Under the pieces are notes generated by a model, which was not told the DNA's origin, did no database searches, and saw only the letters and a program-made list of their open reading frames with translations. Below are positions 25,447-33,060 of a stretch of 64,000 nucleotides of DNA, piece after piece (the stretch's first letter is position 1; each line of letters opens with the position of its first letter). Origin of the DNA: a virus; IMG/VR virus record IMGVR_UViG_3300001847_000332, positions 1 to 64,000 of that record; one strand, written 5' to 3'. Both the position numbers and the translations under genes were made by a program.

Positions 25447-27912
25447 TTATTTCCCCTTCATTTTTTGCTGCTGTACCACCGTTTTTAACAGGTCAGTCTT
25501 GAGCCTGTCTGTGTTCTGCTTGTCCTGCGCCTGCAGCCGCATACCTTCCTTCTGCTGCTCGAGGGCGAGTCGCTGCGTCTCCAGCGCGAGGCGCTTGTCC
25601 GCGTGCTGCGCGTCGATGGCGTCCTTCTGAGCCTTGCGCTGGAGCTCCTGCTGCTTGACCTGCAGCTCCTGCTGCTGCATCTGCAACAGGGGGTCTTGAG
25701 CCTGCTGCTGGGCTTGCTGTTGTGCAGCCTGCTGCTGGTGGAGCTGCACGAGCTGTTGAGCTGCGTCGGCCACGAGGCGGGAGAGCTGCACCTCCATCTC
25801 AGGCGGCATGGGCTCGTTGGGCGGGGGCAGCGGCACGCCGAGGCGTTCCTCAATCTGCTTGCGATAGCTGTAGCCCAAGTGCTCGGCCACGTGTGCCATG
25901 AGGGCGGCCTGCATCTGCTGCGCCATGGGGTTCTGGCCAATAGTCGCGGCGATCATGGGGTCCTGCATGAATGTCATGTGAGCAGCGATGTGCGCATCGT
26001 GATCTTGGTAGATAAACGCCTTGACCGGCTTGCCAACCATGACCGCCATGTTCTCGCTGATGGGGTCCATCGGCTTCTGGTCCTCGGGCATCGGCACGAT
26101 AAGCTCAGCGTTCTTGATGCCCAGCACCTCAAGCATCTGCCTGTGCAGGTACTGCAGGTCGTATATCTGGGGAGACTGCTGGGCCATCTGCAGCGCCGCT
26201 TGGTACTGTACAACCCGCTGGGCCATGGTGCTGCTGTTGGGGTCGCTGACCGGGATGACCTCCACGAGCGCGTAGTCCTCGCGCCGTGCGGCTGGAGCGG
26301 CTTTACTCGGGGTATAGTCGTAAGACGTCGGGGCATACTCAGCGATGATCGCCTTGAGCAGCTTGAACTCCTGCTTCATCGCGTAGTGCACCCGGGCCTG
26401 CACTGCAGCCATGGGCTTGAGGGTGCGCTCGAGGATCGCCAGCGTGGTGCCTACCGGCGCGTTGGCCGACATGTCACTCACCTTGAGGTCGCTGATCGCC
26501 CCCAGACGGCGGCCTTCTTCCGTGATCTGATTGAGCAGCGCCAGCAGAGTCTGGCTTGGCTCCTTGTACGGCAGGGGCATGATGTTGTCGCGGATGGCTC
26601 CGCTCGGGATGTCCACGTCCCGGAACTCCCCGGGCGCGATGGGCGTGTCGTCGCCCTTAATACGCAGCCCGCGTGCCTTGAGCCCGCCCGGCAGGTTAGA
26701 CAGCGTACCCGCGTCAACCAACTGACGGATGAGGCTGGTACCTGCCCGGGCATACCCGCCGATGATGTGGATAAGCCCCAGACCATAGAACCCAAACCCA
26801 ATCACGTACGGGTAGTGCACGAAGTGCTGACGCTTGAGGGGGCTGGGGGTGGGGTAGCGTGTGGCTGTGCCTGTGGGCGTGGCCGGGGAGGGCAGGTGAG
26901 GCTCCCAGTTACGGCGGATAGACAGGACAGTCTGCGTGCTTTTATCGATAGTCACCACGTACGGTGAGGGCAGGTCGTCGTCTGCACTGTCGATGCCGGG
27001 GATGATAAGGTCTGCGTGCACCTCGAACAGAGCGTACCGATTGTCATCCGACAGCGTGTAGCCAGCATCCTCAGACTTCTTCTTCTCAAGGTCGCTTTGG
27101 AATGACTTAGGCTCCCCAAGGTCCACGTCCCGGTAGAAGTTGGCGGCCTGCAGCTTCTGCATCTCCATCTTGGTCTTACGCAGCACGTGAGTCACGCGCT
27201 CCGCAGTCTCCAGAGCCGTCGCACCGTACGGCACGATAATGTCCTCAGCCGGGACGGTGATGCTCACCTGCCGGGCAAGGGTGGGGTCAAAGTAAACCTT
27301 CTTGAACACACTGCCAGCCAGCGCAAGATTAAACAACGCACGCTCATGCTCCGTACGATACTCCACCATAACTTCCGTGAGCTGGTAATTCATGTCGTCG
27401 CGCACGCGCTCGGCAGCTTTCTCCTTGTCCGGCGTGGTCTCTCCAATAATGAGCGTCTTGACCGGACCCGCGGCAGGAAATGTCTCCTGCATGGTTTCAG
27501 CTTGGAACCTGATGGCAGCTTCCGACAGCACGGCGGAGTACACGCCGCAGGATTCCTCCCACGGCTCCATCCGCTCCTCATACTTAAAGCCTAAGACCTC
27601 CAACCCTTTAACATAGGTTTCGACCCATTCCTTGCGACTGTTAATGTCCGTTTCAACTTCGTCGATCAAGTCCGAAGCGAGAGCGGCGAGTGTGCCTTCG
27701 TCGAGGTATTCGGCAAGGTTGGCATCGAACGGGACGCCAGCGGTGGAGTCGGCGTCAGTGGATGTGGGAGTCAGGTTGATTTCAACTGACCCGTCCTCGA
27801 GCTCGGTGATGTCGGCAGGGGAGGAATCTTGTTCAAGCTCGATCTCGAGCGCGGGCAGTCCCTCTACCTCAAGGGAGGAGGGCATAAGACCCTTATCTAC
27901 GTTTGTGGCCAT
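25447..27912 (-). CDS. Portal protein
   Basis: An 821-residue protein, large for a portal, with KEWVETYVKGLEVLGFKYEE, VLSEAAIRFQAETMQETFPA and YRTEHERALFNLALAGSVFK in the N-terminal wing/stem, a DNRYALFEVHADLIIPG central part, TSLIRQLVDAGTLSNLPGG and a long Gln-rich coiled C terminus (about residues 690-810). This is the head-module portal downstream of TerL. The ATG is preceded by AAGGA at seven bases; a longer reading from an upstream start is not supported by a ribosome site. The Gln-rich barrel-like tail may extend into the capsid. Confidence 0.9.
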   Translation of the reverse strand: MATNVDKGLMPSSLEVEGLPALEIELEQDSSPADITELEDGSVEINLTPTSTDADSTAGVPFDANLAEYLDEGTLAALASDLIDEVETDINSRKEWVETYVKGLEVLGFKYEERMEPWEESCGVYSAVLSEAAIRFQAETMQETFPAAGPVKTLIIGETTPDKEKAAERVRDDMNYQLTEVMVEYRTEHERALFNLALAGSVFKKVYFDPTLARQVSITVPAEDIIVPYGATALETAERVTHVLRKTKMEMQKLQAANFYRDVDLGEPKSFQSDLEKKKSEDAGYTLSDDNRYALFEVHADLIIPGIDSADDDLPSPYVVTIDKSTQTVLSIRRNWEPHLPSPATPTGTATRYPTPSPLKRQHFVHYPYVIGFGFYGLGLIHIIGGYARAGTSLIRQLVDAGTLSNLPGGLKARGLRIKGDDTPIAPGEFRDVDIPSGAIRDNIMPLPYKEPSQTLLALLNQITEEGRRLGAISDLKVSDMSANAPVGTTLAILERTLKPMAAVQARVHYAMKQEFKLLKAIIAEYAPTSYDYTPSKAAPAARREDYALVEVIPVSDPNSSTMAQRVVQYQAALQMAQQSPQIYDLQYLHRQMLEVLGIKNAELIVPMPEDQKPMDPISENMAVMVGKPVKAFIYQDHDAHIAAHMTFMQDPMIAATIGQNPMAQQMQAALMAHVAEHLGYSYRKQIEERLGVPLPPPNEPMPPEMEVQLSRLVADAAQQLVQLHQQQAAQQQAQQQAQDPLLQMQQQELQVKQQELQRKAQKDAIDAQHADKRLALETQRLALEQQKEGMRLQAQDKQNTDRLKTDLLKTVVQQQKMKGK

Positions 27913-28171
27913 TTTTAATCCTTGCTGTATTGGTTTTGGGGTCGTAGGTGAAGGCACGTGCGGGCTTGCCAGTGGCTTTCTTAGCACGGTCTATTGCCCG
28001 TTCCTCAGCTGTCATCTGGTCTCGAGCATGCCCCTCTGGGGTGAGGGTGGTGGTGCCGGGGTACACGTGGCCGCGCTTCTCCAGTATGGCAAGCGCCTTA
28101 GCTCGGTCTCCTACCTGTGCAGCCAGCCGGTCTATCAGCTGATTGCGCCCCATAAACTTCTGAGTTGTCAT
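27893..28171 (-). CDS. Small basic protein between terminase and portal
   Basis: A 92-residue protein, LIDRLAAQVGDRAKALAILE, KRGHVYPGTTTLTPEGHARD and ATGKPARAFTYDPKTNTARI with a basic end (KNGHKRR). The RNxLIDRLAxQVGDRxxAxxIL...RGH pattern is common in phage terminase-portal gaps. Its ATG overlaps the TerL TGA by one base. Function unknown. Confidence 0.8.
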   Translation of the reverse strand: MTTQKFMGRNQLIDRLAAQVGDRAKALAILEKRGHVYPGTTTLTPEGHARDQMTAEERAIDRAKKATGKPARAFTYDPKTNTARIKNGHKRR

Positions 28172-29670
28172 CAGTAATACCCCCCGCGTCGACGGAAATA
28201 GACCGGATCATTGTCCTCGTTATCCGTACGTAATGGGAGTAGTCCGCCCTTACGTATCCGCATCAGGGCAAGGGTCGTGGCGTCCACCTCGTCGTCGTGT
28301 TCTCCGGCAGGGAAAGACACTATTTCTTCCACGGTAGCTTGCGCCCATGGCGTCTCTGGAAACCACACGTGGCCCGATGCAAACATGTCGGACACGGCGT
28401 TAAGCCGGGCGATCTTGTCTTGCCCTTTGCCCGGGCTGTAGTCCTGCACAAAGATGCCGCTGCGTCGCATCTCGTCGATCAGCGGCTGGCCGCTGGCTTT
28501 TGCTTCGACAATCACGGAGTCCGGCTCCCAATCTGCGTATTGCTGCAGAGCCATTTGCTTGAGCTCAGGAAACTCCCATTTTCCTTTAGTCCGATTGAGC
28601 AAAATGGCATTGGTGGAGTTGTCCTCCTCATTAAAGAACACTCCCCACGTGTGGCACACGGAATAGTCCGACCGGTCTTTGGTGGTGAGCGCCGTGTCGT
28701 ATGACTGCACAATAAAGGAAACCGATGGCGGATCGTCTTTCGTCCACCATCTGACCCAATCCCGCTTGATAATGGCCGACTCTGAGGCAGTCGGGTTCTG
28801 CATGTACTGAGCATTCCACTGCCACAGCACGTTGACCATCGACGCTTTAGTCCGCAGGAGCGACTCAAGGCTCCATTGCTCCGGCCACAACGATTTTGGC
28901 GGGTGGTCCGGGTGGTCCGGGGGGTTATCTGCGTTCAGAATGGCAGGAAATTCGAAGATTTCGTATTGATCGGCCTCTGGATTAGTCGCAGCAGCCTTGA
29001 TAAGGCGCCCGATGAGGTCCCGCTGGTGCCAACGGGTGTGCAGAATGCAGATTTTCCCGTCCGGCATGAGACGTGTGCGCAAGCCCGCACTGAACCACTC
29101 ATATAAGGAGTCCAAAGCCTCTGGATTCAGGTCCTGTTCCGAGATAGGATCGTCCACAATCAGCAGGTGGGCACCCCGCCCGGCGATGGCGCCGCCTGAA
29201 CCGACCGCATACACCTCGCCGCCGGCCGTCGTATTCCACTTCCCGGCAGCTTTAGCGTCGGCTGCAATGGAAACGTCGGGGAAAATGGCCCGATATTCGG
29301 CAGATTGCATCAAATTTCGCACTTTTCGGGCCATATCCATGGCCAGATTGGCAGTGTGCGATGTGATAATGATCTTGTGTTCGGGGTGCAAGCCCAAGTA
29401 CCACGCCGGGTAGTAGATGGAAATCATCTGTGACTTGCCCATACGAGGTGCCATGGACACGGCAACCCGGTCTTTGTACCCTTTCTCGACGTCCATCAGC
29501 AGCCCGCCAAGGCGTTTGAGGTGTGTACCGAACTTATAGGTACGGTCAATTGCCCCAATGAATGCCAGAAAATCATTCCGGCACAGGGACACCCGCTTGC
29601 GCGTCTCAAGCTCGTCCAGCAAAGCAAGGAGTTCTGCCTTTTCAGCTGTGTTCAGCGTCGCAAGGTTCAT
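28171..29670 (-). CDS. Terminase large subunit (TerL)
   Basis: A 499-residue packaging motor. The Walker A variant APRMGKS lies at residues 74-80, the Walker B LLIVDDP at 169-175 and a coupling-type HTRWHQRD at 211-218. The RNase H-fold nuclease has D325 (SYDTALTT), E389-x-K391 (VIVEAKASG) and the H458-D-D...D463 cluster. It couples ATP hydrolysis to DNA translocation through the portal and cuts concatemers. The 5' end overlaps the preceding gene by 29 bases. Confidence 0.95.
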   Translation of the reverse strand: MNLATLNTAEKAELLALLDELETRKRVSLCRNDFLAFIGAIDRTYKFGTHLKRLGGLLMDVEKGYKDRVAVSMAPRMGKSQMISIYYPAWYLGLHPEHKIIITSHTANLAMDMARKVRNLMQSAEYRAIFPDVSIAADAKAAGKWNTTAGGEVYAVGSGGAIAGRGAHLLIVDDPISEQDLNPEALDSLYEWFSAGLRTRLMPDGKICILHTRWHQRDLIGRLIKAAATNPEADQYEIFEFPAILNADNPPDHPDHPPKSLWPEQWSLESLLRTKASMVNVLWQWNAQYMQNPTASESAIIKRDWVRWWTKDDPPSVSFIVQSYDTALTTKDRSDYSVCHTWGVFFNEEDNSTNAILLNRTKGKWEFPELKQMALQQYADWEPDSVIVEAKASGQPLIDEMRRSGIFVQDYSPGKGQDKIARLNAVSDMFASGHVWFPETPWAQATVEEIVSFPAGEHDDEVDATTLALMRIRKGGLLPLRTDNEDNDPVYFRRRGGYY

Positions 29671-30250
29671 TAAACACGGCTTCTATGGGTTCATGGTGGA
29701 CAGGCATGGGTATGACTTCGCCCTCTACAACTTTTGATAGCCGCTCGCGGAGCATTTGCTCCAGCTCTTCTGTTGGGCGGTGGCGTAGCGTGATCTCAGC
29801 TTTTTCCGTGAACAGGCCGACATCGCTGATTTTGCCTAGCAGCTCGAGTGCTTTGATCCGAATGCGTGGGTCGGAGCTGGCAGTTTCAAATATGAGCTTA
29901 TTAGTAATATAAGTCCGCAGCTGACTGGCAGATTCAATTACCTGCTTGTCGTATTCCGACAGCATTGCCTTGAGATGCACAACCATCCCGGGGCTGGATA
30001 GGTCCACATCAGTGGCATTTTCGGTCCCCATGAATACAGACCGTGCCTTAACAATGTCCGTTTCGCTGACGTGCACATCCGCTTCAAGGTCGGCTAGTGC
30101 AGAAAAAGCAGCTTCTACCCGCGCTTGCAATGTTTCAAACGTGGGCTGGTATTCGGCAAACTCAATATGAGTGTCCACTACGGGCGTATACATGGGCAAC
30201 CCATAATAGGGCGATGCTTTGACTGTAACGTACGGGTGCCCAAGCGTCAA
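29642..30250 (-). CDS. Putative terminase small subunit
   Basis: A helical 202-residue reading from a TTG; the first ATG gives 183 residues (MYTPVVDTHIEFAEYQPTFE). Neither start has a clear Shine-Dalgarno, so the N terminus is uncertain. The core (VIESASQLRTYITNKLIFET, RIRIKALELLGKISDVGLFT) is helical and the C terminus is acidic and Glu-rich, like TerS oligomers that hand DNA to TerL. It immediately precedes and overlaps TerL and is the first gene of the leftward operon. The call is by position and fold character only. Confidence 0.62.
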   Translation of the reverse strand: MTLGHPYVTVKASPYYGLPMYTPVVDTHIEFAEYQPTFETLQARVEAAFSALADLEADVHVSETDIVKARSVFMGTENATDVDLSSPGMVVHLKAMLSEYDKQVIESASQLRTYITNKLIFETASSDPRIRIKALELLGKISDVGLFTEKAEITLRHRPTEELEQMLRERLSKVVEGEVIPMPVHHEPIEAVFNEPCDAEHS

Positions 30251-30305
30251 GCGTACGGTTCTAGCTATGGGCGTGTATAAGTTTTTATGAGTCCATATAG
30301 GGTGT

Positions 30306-30395
30306 ACTAAGTCAATTTATGGCTATCGGCCAATGTTGGAAATTTACTAAGTCAATTTATGGCTATTGGCCAATGTTGGAAATTTACTAAGTCAA
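30306..30395. repeat. Tandem 40-bp direct repeats
   Basis: Two 40-bp units (30306-30345 and 30346-30385) differ at one base, and the first ten bases recur at 30386-30395. Each unit contains the near-palindrome TTGGCCAAT or its C variant and, on the minus strand, TTGACTTAGTA. Such iterons could bind a replication initiator or an activator of the leftward operon. Confidence 0.85.
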
Positions 30396-30417
30396 CGTAG
30401 GTCTGGAGGAGGATGTG

Positions 30418-30519
30418 GTGGATATAAAACTCAGCGCAGCGCGGGCGAGCGTAGCCCAAAAAATCTTGGGGGGCACCGGGGGTAGTGGGGTCGCGCTGGC
30501 GCCCATTCCGCGCCTCTAA
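30418..30519 (+). CDS. Possible 33-residue leader peptide
   Basis: GTG-initiated frame with GGAGGAGG five bases upstream. It encodes VDIKLSAARASVAQKILGGT and ends GVALAPIPRL, with its TAA inside the palindromic site. There is no obvious promoter directly upstream and the known promoter begins after it, so it may not be expressed. Reported because the ribosome site is unusually strong. Confidence 0.25.
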   Translation: MDIKLSAARASVAQKILGGTGGSGVALAPIPRL

Positions 30520-30526
30520 CGTTAGA
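30515..30526. promoter_or_regulatory. TCTAACGTTAGA palindrome, site 1
   Basis: Perfect 12-bp palindrome ending 12 bases before the -35 box of the first strong rightward promoter, a place where an activator or repressor would act. Confidence 0.75.
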
Positions 30527-30538
30527 ACGAAATATATC

Positions 30539-30567
30539 TTGACAATCCGTCAAGGCTTATATATACT
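30539..30567 (+). promoter_or_regulatory. Strong early promoter
   Basis: TTGACA, a 17-base spacer and TATACT, about 70 bases upstream of the first rightward gene. The predicted transcript would begin with a hairpin TGTGCTG-ataa-CAGCGCA (30575-30592), which could protect the 5' end. Confidence 0.85.
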
Positions 30568-30638
30568 CCACTCATGTGCTGATAACAGCGCATCCGACAC
30601 GGGGCGGATTCCCCTAGATACTACAAAGGAAAAACATC

Positions 30639-31256
30639 ATGAAAAAGACCGATATTATTATCAACGTGATCCCTTCCGAGATGCTGCAAAAGGCGGCGGA
30701 TAAGATTGCCCATGCAGAACGCTCATTAATCGCGAATGCAATAAAAATTACCGAAAAAGCCAGCACAGTCCGGCGGGACGAAATCAGGGTGCTGATTAAG
30801 TATGCCTTGGATAATAACGTGCCGCGCAAGATTGCACGAGATGATATTGTGGAAAAGGTACTCATGCCCGCGATTAGTTCGAACGGTGCAGATATTCCGG
30901 GCGCCCTGACCAAAAAGACAGTGCAACAGTACGGCACCAGCATCATGCGGGCGATTGAGCTTGGGGTGGAATATCGGCACAACCTTGCCAATGATCCGCA
31001 ATATGCGCGCAAGAAAAAGCCCAAAGTGGAAACGCCTGCCGATGAAGAATCGCTCGAAGTGGGCGAAGGTCTGGCACAGGGCAAGCGCGAGGCCAAGAAA
31101 CCCGGCGCACCCAAAGTGGCGACAAGGTGGGAGGTGTCCCACCATGCGAGTGTCACTGTAGGCATGCTTCGCGCCGTGGGTGAAATGGAATGTGCAGATG
31201 CTGTGCAGGAAATCCTTGAGGATTACAACCTGTGGGCACTGCCAAAAGCCAACTAA
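30639..31256 (+). CDS. First early protein, unknown
   Basis: A 205-residue charged, mainly helical protein, MKKTDIIINVIPSEMLQKAA onward, with EKASTVRRDEIRVLIKYALD and VQQYGTSIMRAIELGVEYRH, a KKKPKVETPADEE linker and a small C-terminal helical domain. AAAGGA lies about ten bases before the ATG. Being the first gene behind the strong promoter, it is a candidate host-takeover or regulatory protein, but no family is recognised. The helical, basic N terminus could bind nucleic acid. Confidence 0.8.
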   Translation: MKKTDIIINVIPSEMLQKAADKIAHAERSLIANAIKITEKASTVRRDEIRVLIKYALDNNVPRKIARDDIVEKVLMPAISSNGADIPGALTKKTVQQYGTSIMRAIELGVEYRHNLANDPQYARKKKPKVETPADEESLEVGEGLAQGKREAKKPGAPKVATRWEVSHHASVTVGMLRAVGEMECADAVQEILEDYNLWALPKAN

Positions 31257-31263
31257 CACAACC

Positions 31264-31281
31264 GCGCCCCGCAAGGGGCGC
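31264..31281 (+). other. Intergenic GCAA-tetraloop hairpin
   Basis: GCGCCCC-GCAA-GGGGCGC between the first early gene and the next. No T-tract follows, so it is more likely an RNA stability or processing element than a terminator. Confidence 0.55.
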
Positions 31282-31303
31282 ACCCAACCTAGGGGGATAT
31301 ACC

Positions 31304-31501
31304 ATGCTAGATATGATTGACCTATTGTTGCAAGCCCGTTCGAGCGGCAGACTTGACCCCGCGCTAAATGCGCGCATCGATGCCGCAGTGTGCGCGGTGT
31401 TGCGTAGGATGGATGCCCACATGGCGCAGATTATGGAACGTGAATTCCTCGGGGTATCCAACATCATGGATTGTGAGGAACTCATTGGGCGCGCGCCATG
31501 A
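31304..31501 (+). CDS. Small helical early protein
   Basis: A 65-residue protein, MLDMIDLLLQARSSGRLDPA, ALNARIDAAVCAVLRRMDAH and EFLGVSNIMDCEELIGRAP. I start it at the ATG behind AGGGGGAT; an upstream in-frame start would read through the intergenic hairpin. Its stop overlaps the next ATG as ATGA. Function unknown. Confidence 0.75.
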   Translation: MLDMIDLLLQARSSGRLDPALNARIDAAVCAVLRRMDAHMAQIMEREFLGVSNIMDCEELIGRAP

Positions 31502-31581
31502 CCACAGGGCAGGAACTCGGATACCTTATCATGCTGGCCCTTGCAGTGACGATTGTGGTGGGCTGGATATTCTTCGATTGA
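31498..31581 (+). CDS. 27-residue single-pass membrane peptide
   Basis: A tiny frame, MTTGQELGYLIMLALAVTIV followed by VGWIFFD, essentially one membrane helix. The ATG overlaps the preceding stop (ATGA), and a canonical terminator follows six bases after its stop. That framing supports a real gene. It may be an early membrane-active effector. Confidence 0.65.
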   Translation: MTTGQELGYLIMLALAVTIVVGWIFFD

Positions 31582-31586
31582 CCTAG

Positions 31587-31612
31587 GCCCCGCGAAAGCG
31601 GGGCTTTTTTTC
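31587..31612 (+). terminator. Rho-independent terminator
   Basis: GCCCCGC-GAAA-GCGGGGC followed by eight T. It ends the first early transcription unit. A second GC-rich hairpin, GCCCGCC-TTCCG-GGCGGGC, lies at 31614-31632. Confidence 0.93.
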
Positions 31613-31719
31613 GCCCGCCTTCCGGGCGGGCGTCATAGTGGTCTAAGGCGGGCGAGTGAGGGCGCGCGGGCGCGCGTGGGTGGGCGAGGGCCTTACGGGC
31701 GCGCACGTAGGGGCCGGAT

Positions 31720-31731
31720 TCTAATGTTAGA
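31720..31731. promoter_or_regulatory. Palindrome variant TCTAATGTTAGA, site 2
   Basis: One mismatch from the perfect palindrome. It ends five bases before the TG of an extended -10 promoter, overlapping the -35 zone, so a bound protein would control that promoter. Confidence 0.65.
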
Positions 31732-31735
31732 AGTG

Positions 31736-31744
31736 TGATATAAT
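31736..31744 (+). promoter_or_regulatory. Extended -10 promoter
   Basis: TGATATAAT forms an extended -10 (TGnTATAAT) without a good -35. The palindrome variant occupies the upstream position. Transcription would begin about 20 bases before the next gene. Confidence 0.75.
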
Positions 31745-31773
31745 ATAAGTTCAATACTTACATGGAGGCGCAC

Positions 31774-32112
31774 ATGCGCAACAGATCATGGCCGTTTAAG
31801 AATCTGGACATTGGCCAGTCCTGCACCATCCCCGCAAACCTTGTACCCAAGGCGCGCGCATACGTGCACGTGTATGGCGGGCAGACGGGCAAACGTTTCT
31901 CGTGCAGGGCACAGCCGGATGGGTCGCTGATAGTCACGCGCAAGCCGCTGGGGGAGCGGCGCATTGTTCTAACGTTAGAAGAGCTGCATGCCCTCGCTAG
32001 CACGTTTAGCAAGGCACGCTTGCGCGAGCTAGCCCCCATACTGGCAGGGCACTTCAAAATCGAGAAGTTTGAGGACCGCGCAGAGCTGGTGCAGCGTGAC
32101 GAAATCGCGTAA
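31774..32112 (+). CDS. Small early protein, possible DNA-binding regulator
   Basis: A 112-residue protein, MRNRSWPFKNLDIGQSCTIP, AYVHVYGGQTGKRFSCRAQP and GSLIVTRKPLGERRIVLTLE. The first 60 residues recall small phage proteins with a WPFxxLxxG...GKRFxxR...V.R pattern. I use the ATG behind GGAGG rather than an ATG four codons upstream that contains that site. The coding sequence itself carries one palindrome (VLTLEE codons). Being next to an operator-controlled promoter, it could be autoregulated. Confidence 0.7.
   Translation: MRNRSWPFKNLDIGQSCTIPANLVPKARAYVHVYGGQTGKRFSCRAQPDGSLIVTRKPLGERRIVLTLEELHALASTFSKARLRELAPILAGHFKIEKFEDRAELVQRDEIA
31968..31979. promoter_or_regulatory. TCTAACGTTAGA palindrome, site 3 (intragenic)
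   Basis: Perfect copy within a gene, with flanking T and A making 14 palindromic bases. In frame it encodes V-L-T-L-E. Confidence 0.65.
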
Positions 32113-32176
32113 CGCGGTTACAAAACTTATTAGCTAAGGATACGAATCCAAAATAACCGGTTATTATATGCACTAT

Positions 32177-32207
32177 CCCCCTGCTAAGTGGCTGATCCGG
32201 CAGGGGG
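32177..32207 (+). other. Stem-loop downstream of the early gene
   Basis: CCCCCTGC and GCAGGGGG flank a 15-base loop. No T-tract follows, so termination is possible but not supported. Confidence 0.4.
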
Positions 32208-32402
32208 AGTCGTTATAAATGTTCTTTAAATAAATAAAAATATAACTAGTAAGTTATGTTGTTACGCCTGTTTATTATGAGCGCTGGAATTTTCTTGGAA
32301 GGCTCTCGGCTGCCCTTGACGCTTTTTTTTCTCGTACCTTTGTGCAAGAAAAAAGGCGTTTTCCCCCTTACGCTCTTAAAATAACGCATAACTCGCCACT
32401 TT

Positions 32403-32521
32403 CGTTGATTTTAAAGGGTTTTCCCGTAACGCGTTTTTTGCCCCTTGTTACAGCCTTGATTCCAATAGCCCCAACCGTTACGTATTTCGCCACCCATGCG
32501 TTACAACGTTGATTTTAAAGG
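32403..32521. repeat. 15-bp direct repeat pair
   Basis: CGTTGATTTTAAAGG occurs at 32403-32417 and 32507-32521, 104 bases apart, within the AT-rich noncoding region. Confidence 0.7.
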
Positions 32522-32562
32522 ATTCTATAGTCGCCTATATTTTGCCTATTTTTTAGGCACGT

Positions 32563-32596
32563 TTGACATTTTTCTGGCGAAATGTTAAGATATAAT
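32563..32596 (+). promoter_or_regulatory. Promoter for HTH gene
   Basis: TTGACA, 17 bases, TAAGAT, with an overlapping consensus TATAAT five bases further on. It lies about 65 bases before the HTH gene. Confidence 0.7.
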
Positions 32597-32661
32597 TATC
32601 AGGGTAAACCCCTACTTATACCTATAGCCGACGAACCCTTTTTTCCTAGGACTTGACACTC

Positions 32662-33027
32662 ATGCCTCTAACGTTAGAACTTATTCCCTGCCTAAACGGC
32701 GTGCCCCTTAAAGTACAGTATATAAATAGTGTGCGCTACGTGCGTATCGGCTCCAAGCTGTTGCCCCTCAAGCAGGTTGTTGCTGAAATCAAGTACGGCA
32801 CATATCTCCCACCTGCTGAACTAAACCCAACAGAACGGGTCGAACGCTTGCGCCGCCTCACCACTGAGGGCGGGCTGTCTTACGCCAAGGCCGGCGCCCT
32901 GTTCGGCATCACGAGGCAGCGGGTACACCAGCTGCTGCACCCACCTGCCGCTCCCGTAGACCCCACAGACTCCGTAGACCCCACAGACTCCGTAACACTC
33001 CCTGCCGGATGGACCCCCATCACTTGA
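32662..33027 (+). CDS. HTH protein, sigma region 4-like
   Basis: A 121-residue protein. The N-terminal part is beta-like (LELIPCLNGVPLKVQYINSV). The HTH lies near residues 73-93 (GLSYAKAGALFGITRQRVHQ), very close to the tR(Q/E)RVxQ recognition helix of sigma70 region 4. The C terminus repeats PVDPTDSVDPTDSV, encoded by an 18-bp tandem duplication. A perfect palindrome sits in codons 3-6 (LTLE). It is a prime candidate to bind the palindrome and to autoregulate. I use the ATG, though a TTG three codons upstream is possible. Confidence 0.8.
   Translation: MPLTLELIPCLNGVPLKVQYINSVRYVRIGSKLLPLKQVVAEIKYGTYLPPAELNPTERVERLRRLTTEGGLSYAKAGALFGITRQRVHQLLHPPAAPVDPTDSVDPTDSVTLPAGWTPIT
32667..32678. promoter_or_regulatory. 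TCTAACGTTAGA palindrome, site 4
   Basis: Perfect copy five bases into the HTH gene, where binding would block early elongation or initiation. Confidence 0.7.
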
Positions 33028-33052
33028 CAAACTGTTAAGTATATGCTATAAT
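33024..33052 (+). promoter_or_regulatory. Consensus promoter TTGACA-17-TATAAT
   Basis: Both boxes match the sigma70 consensus with the optimal spacer, plus a TGC extended -10. It overlaps the stop of the HTH gene and drives the MoxR/VWA cluster. Confidence 0.93.
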
Positions 33053-33060
33053 GTATATAC

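Larger units (their letters stand above)
30251..30638. other. Divergent control region between the two blocks
   Basis: Nearly 390 bases between the leftward late operon and the rightward early block. It holds two full and one partial 40-bp tandem repeats, a possible tiny ORF with a strong ribosome site, one palindromic operator-like site and a strong rightward promoter. No clear leftward sigma70 promoter is visible, so the late operon may need an activator or a diverged promoter. Confidence 0.7.
32113..32661. other. AT-rich noncoding region, possible origin/control
   Basis: About 550 bases without a convincing gene. It contains an 8-bp inverted repeat (CCCCCTGC/GCAGGGGG, 32177-32207), AT-rich runs, two copies of CGTTGATTTTAAAGG (32403-32417, 32507-32521), and many GTTACG/CGTAAC words, ending with a promoter. 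Such composition fits a replication origin or a regulatory hub. Confidence 0.55.

Noticed and set aside
26000-27000. Long plus-strand frame of 454 codons opposite the portal
   Set aside because: It is antisense to the GC-rich, Gln-rich portal gene and has no recognisable domain.
30306-30395. CRISPR array
   Set aside because: The units are directly adjacent 40-bp repeats without spacers.
32177-32207. Rho-independent terminator after the early regulator
   Set aside because: The stem is good but the loop is 15 bases and no T-tract follows; listed only as a stem-loop.
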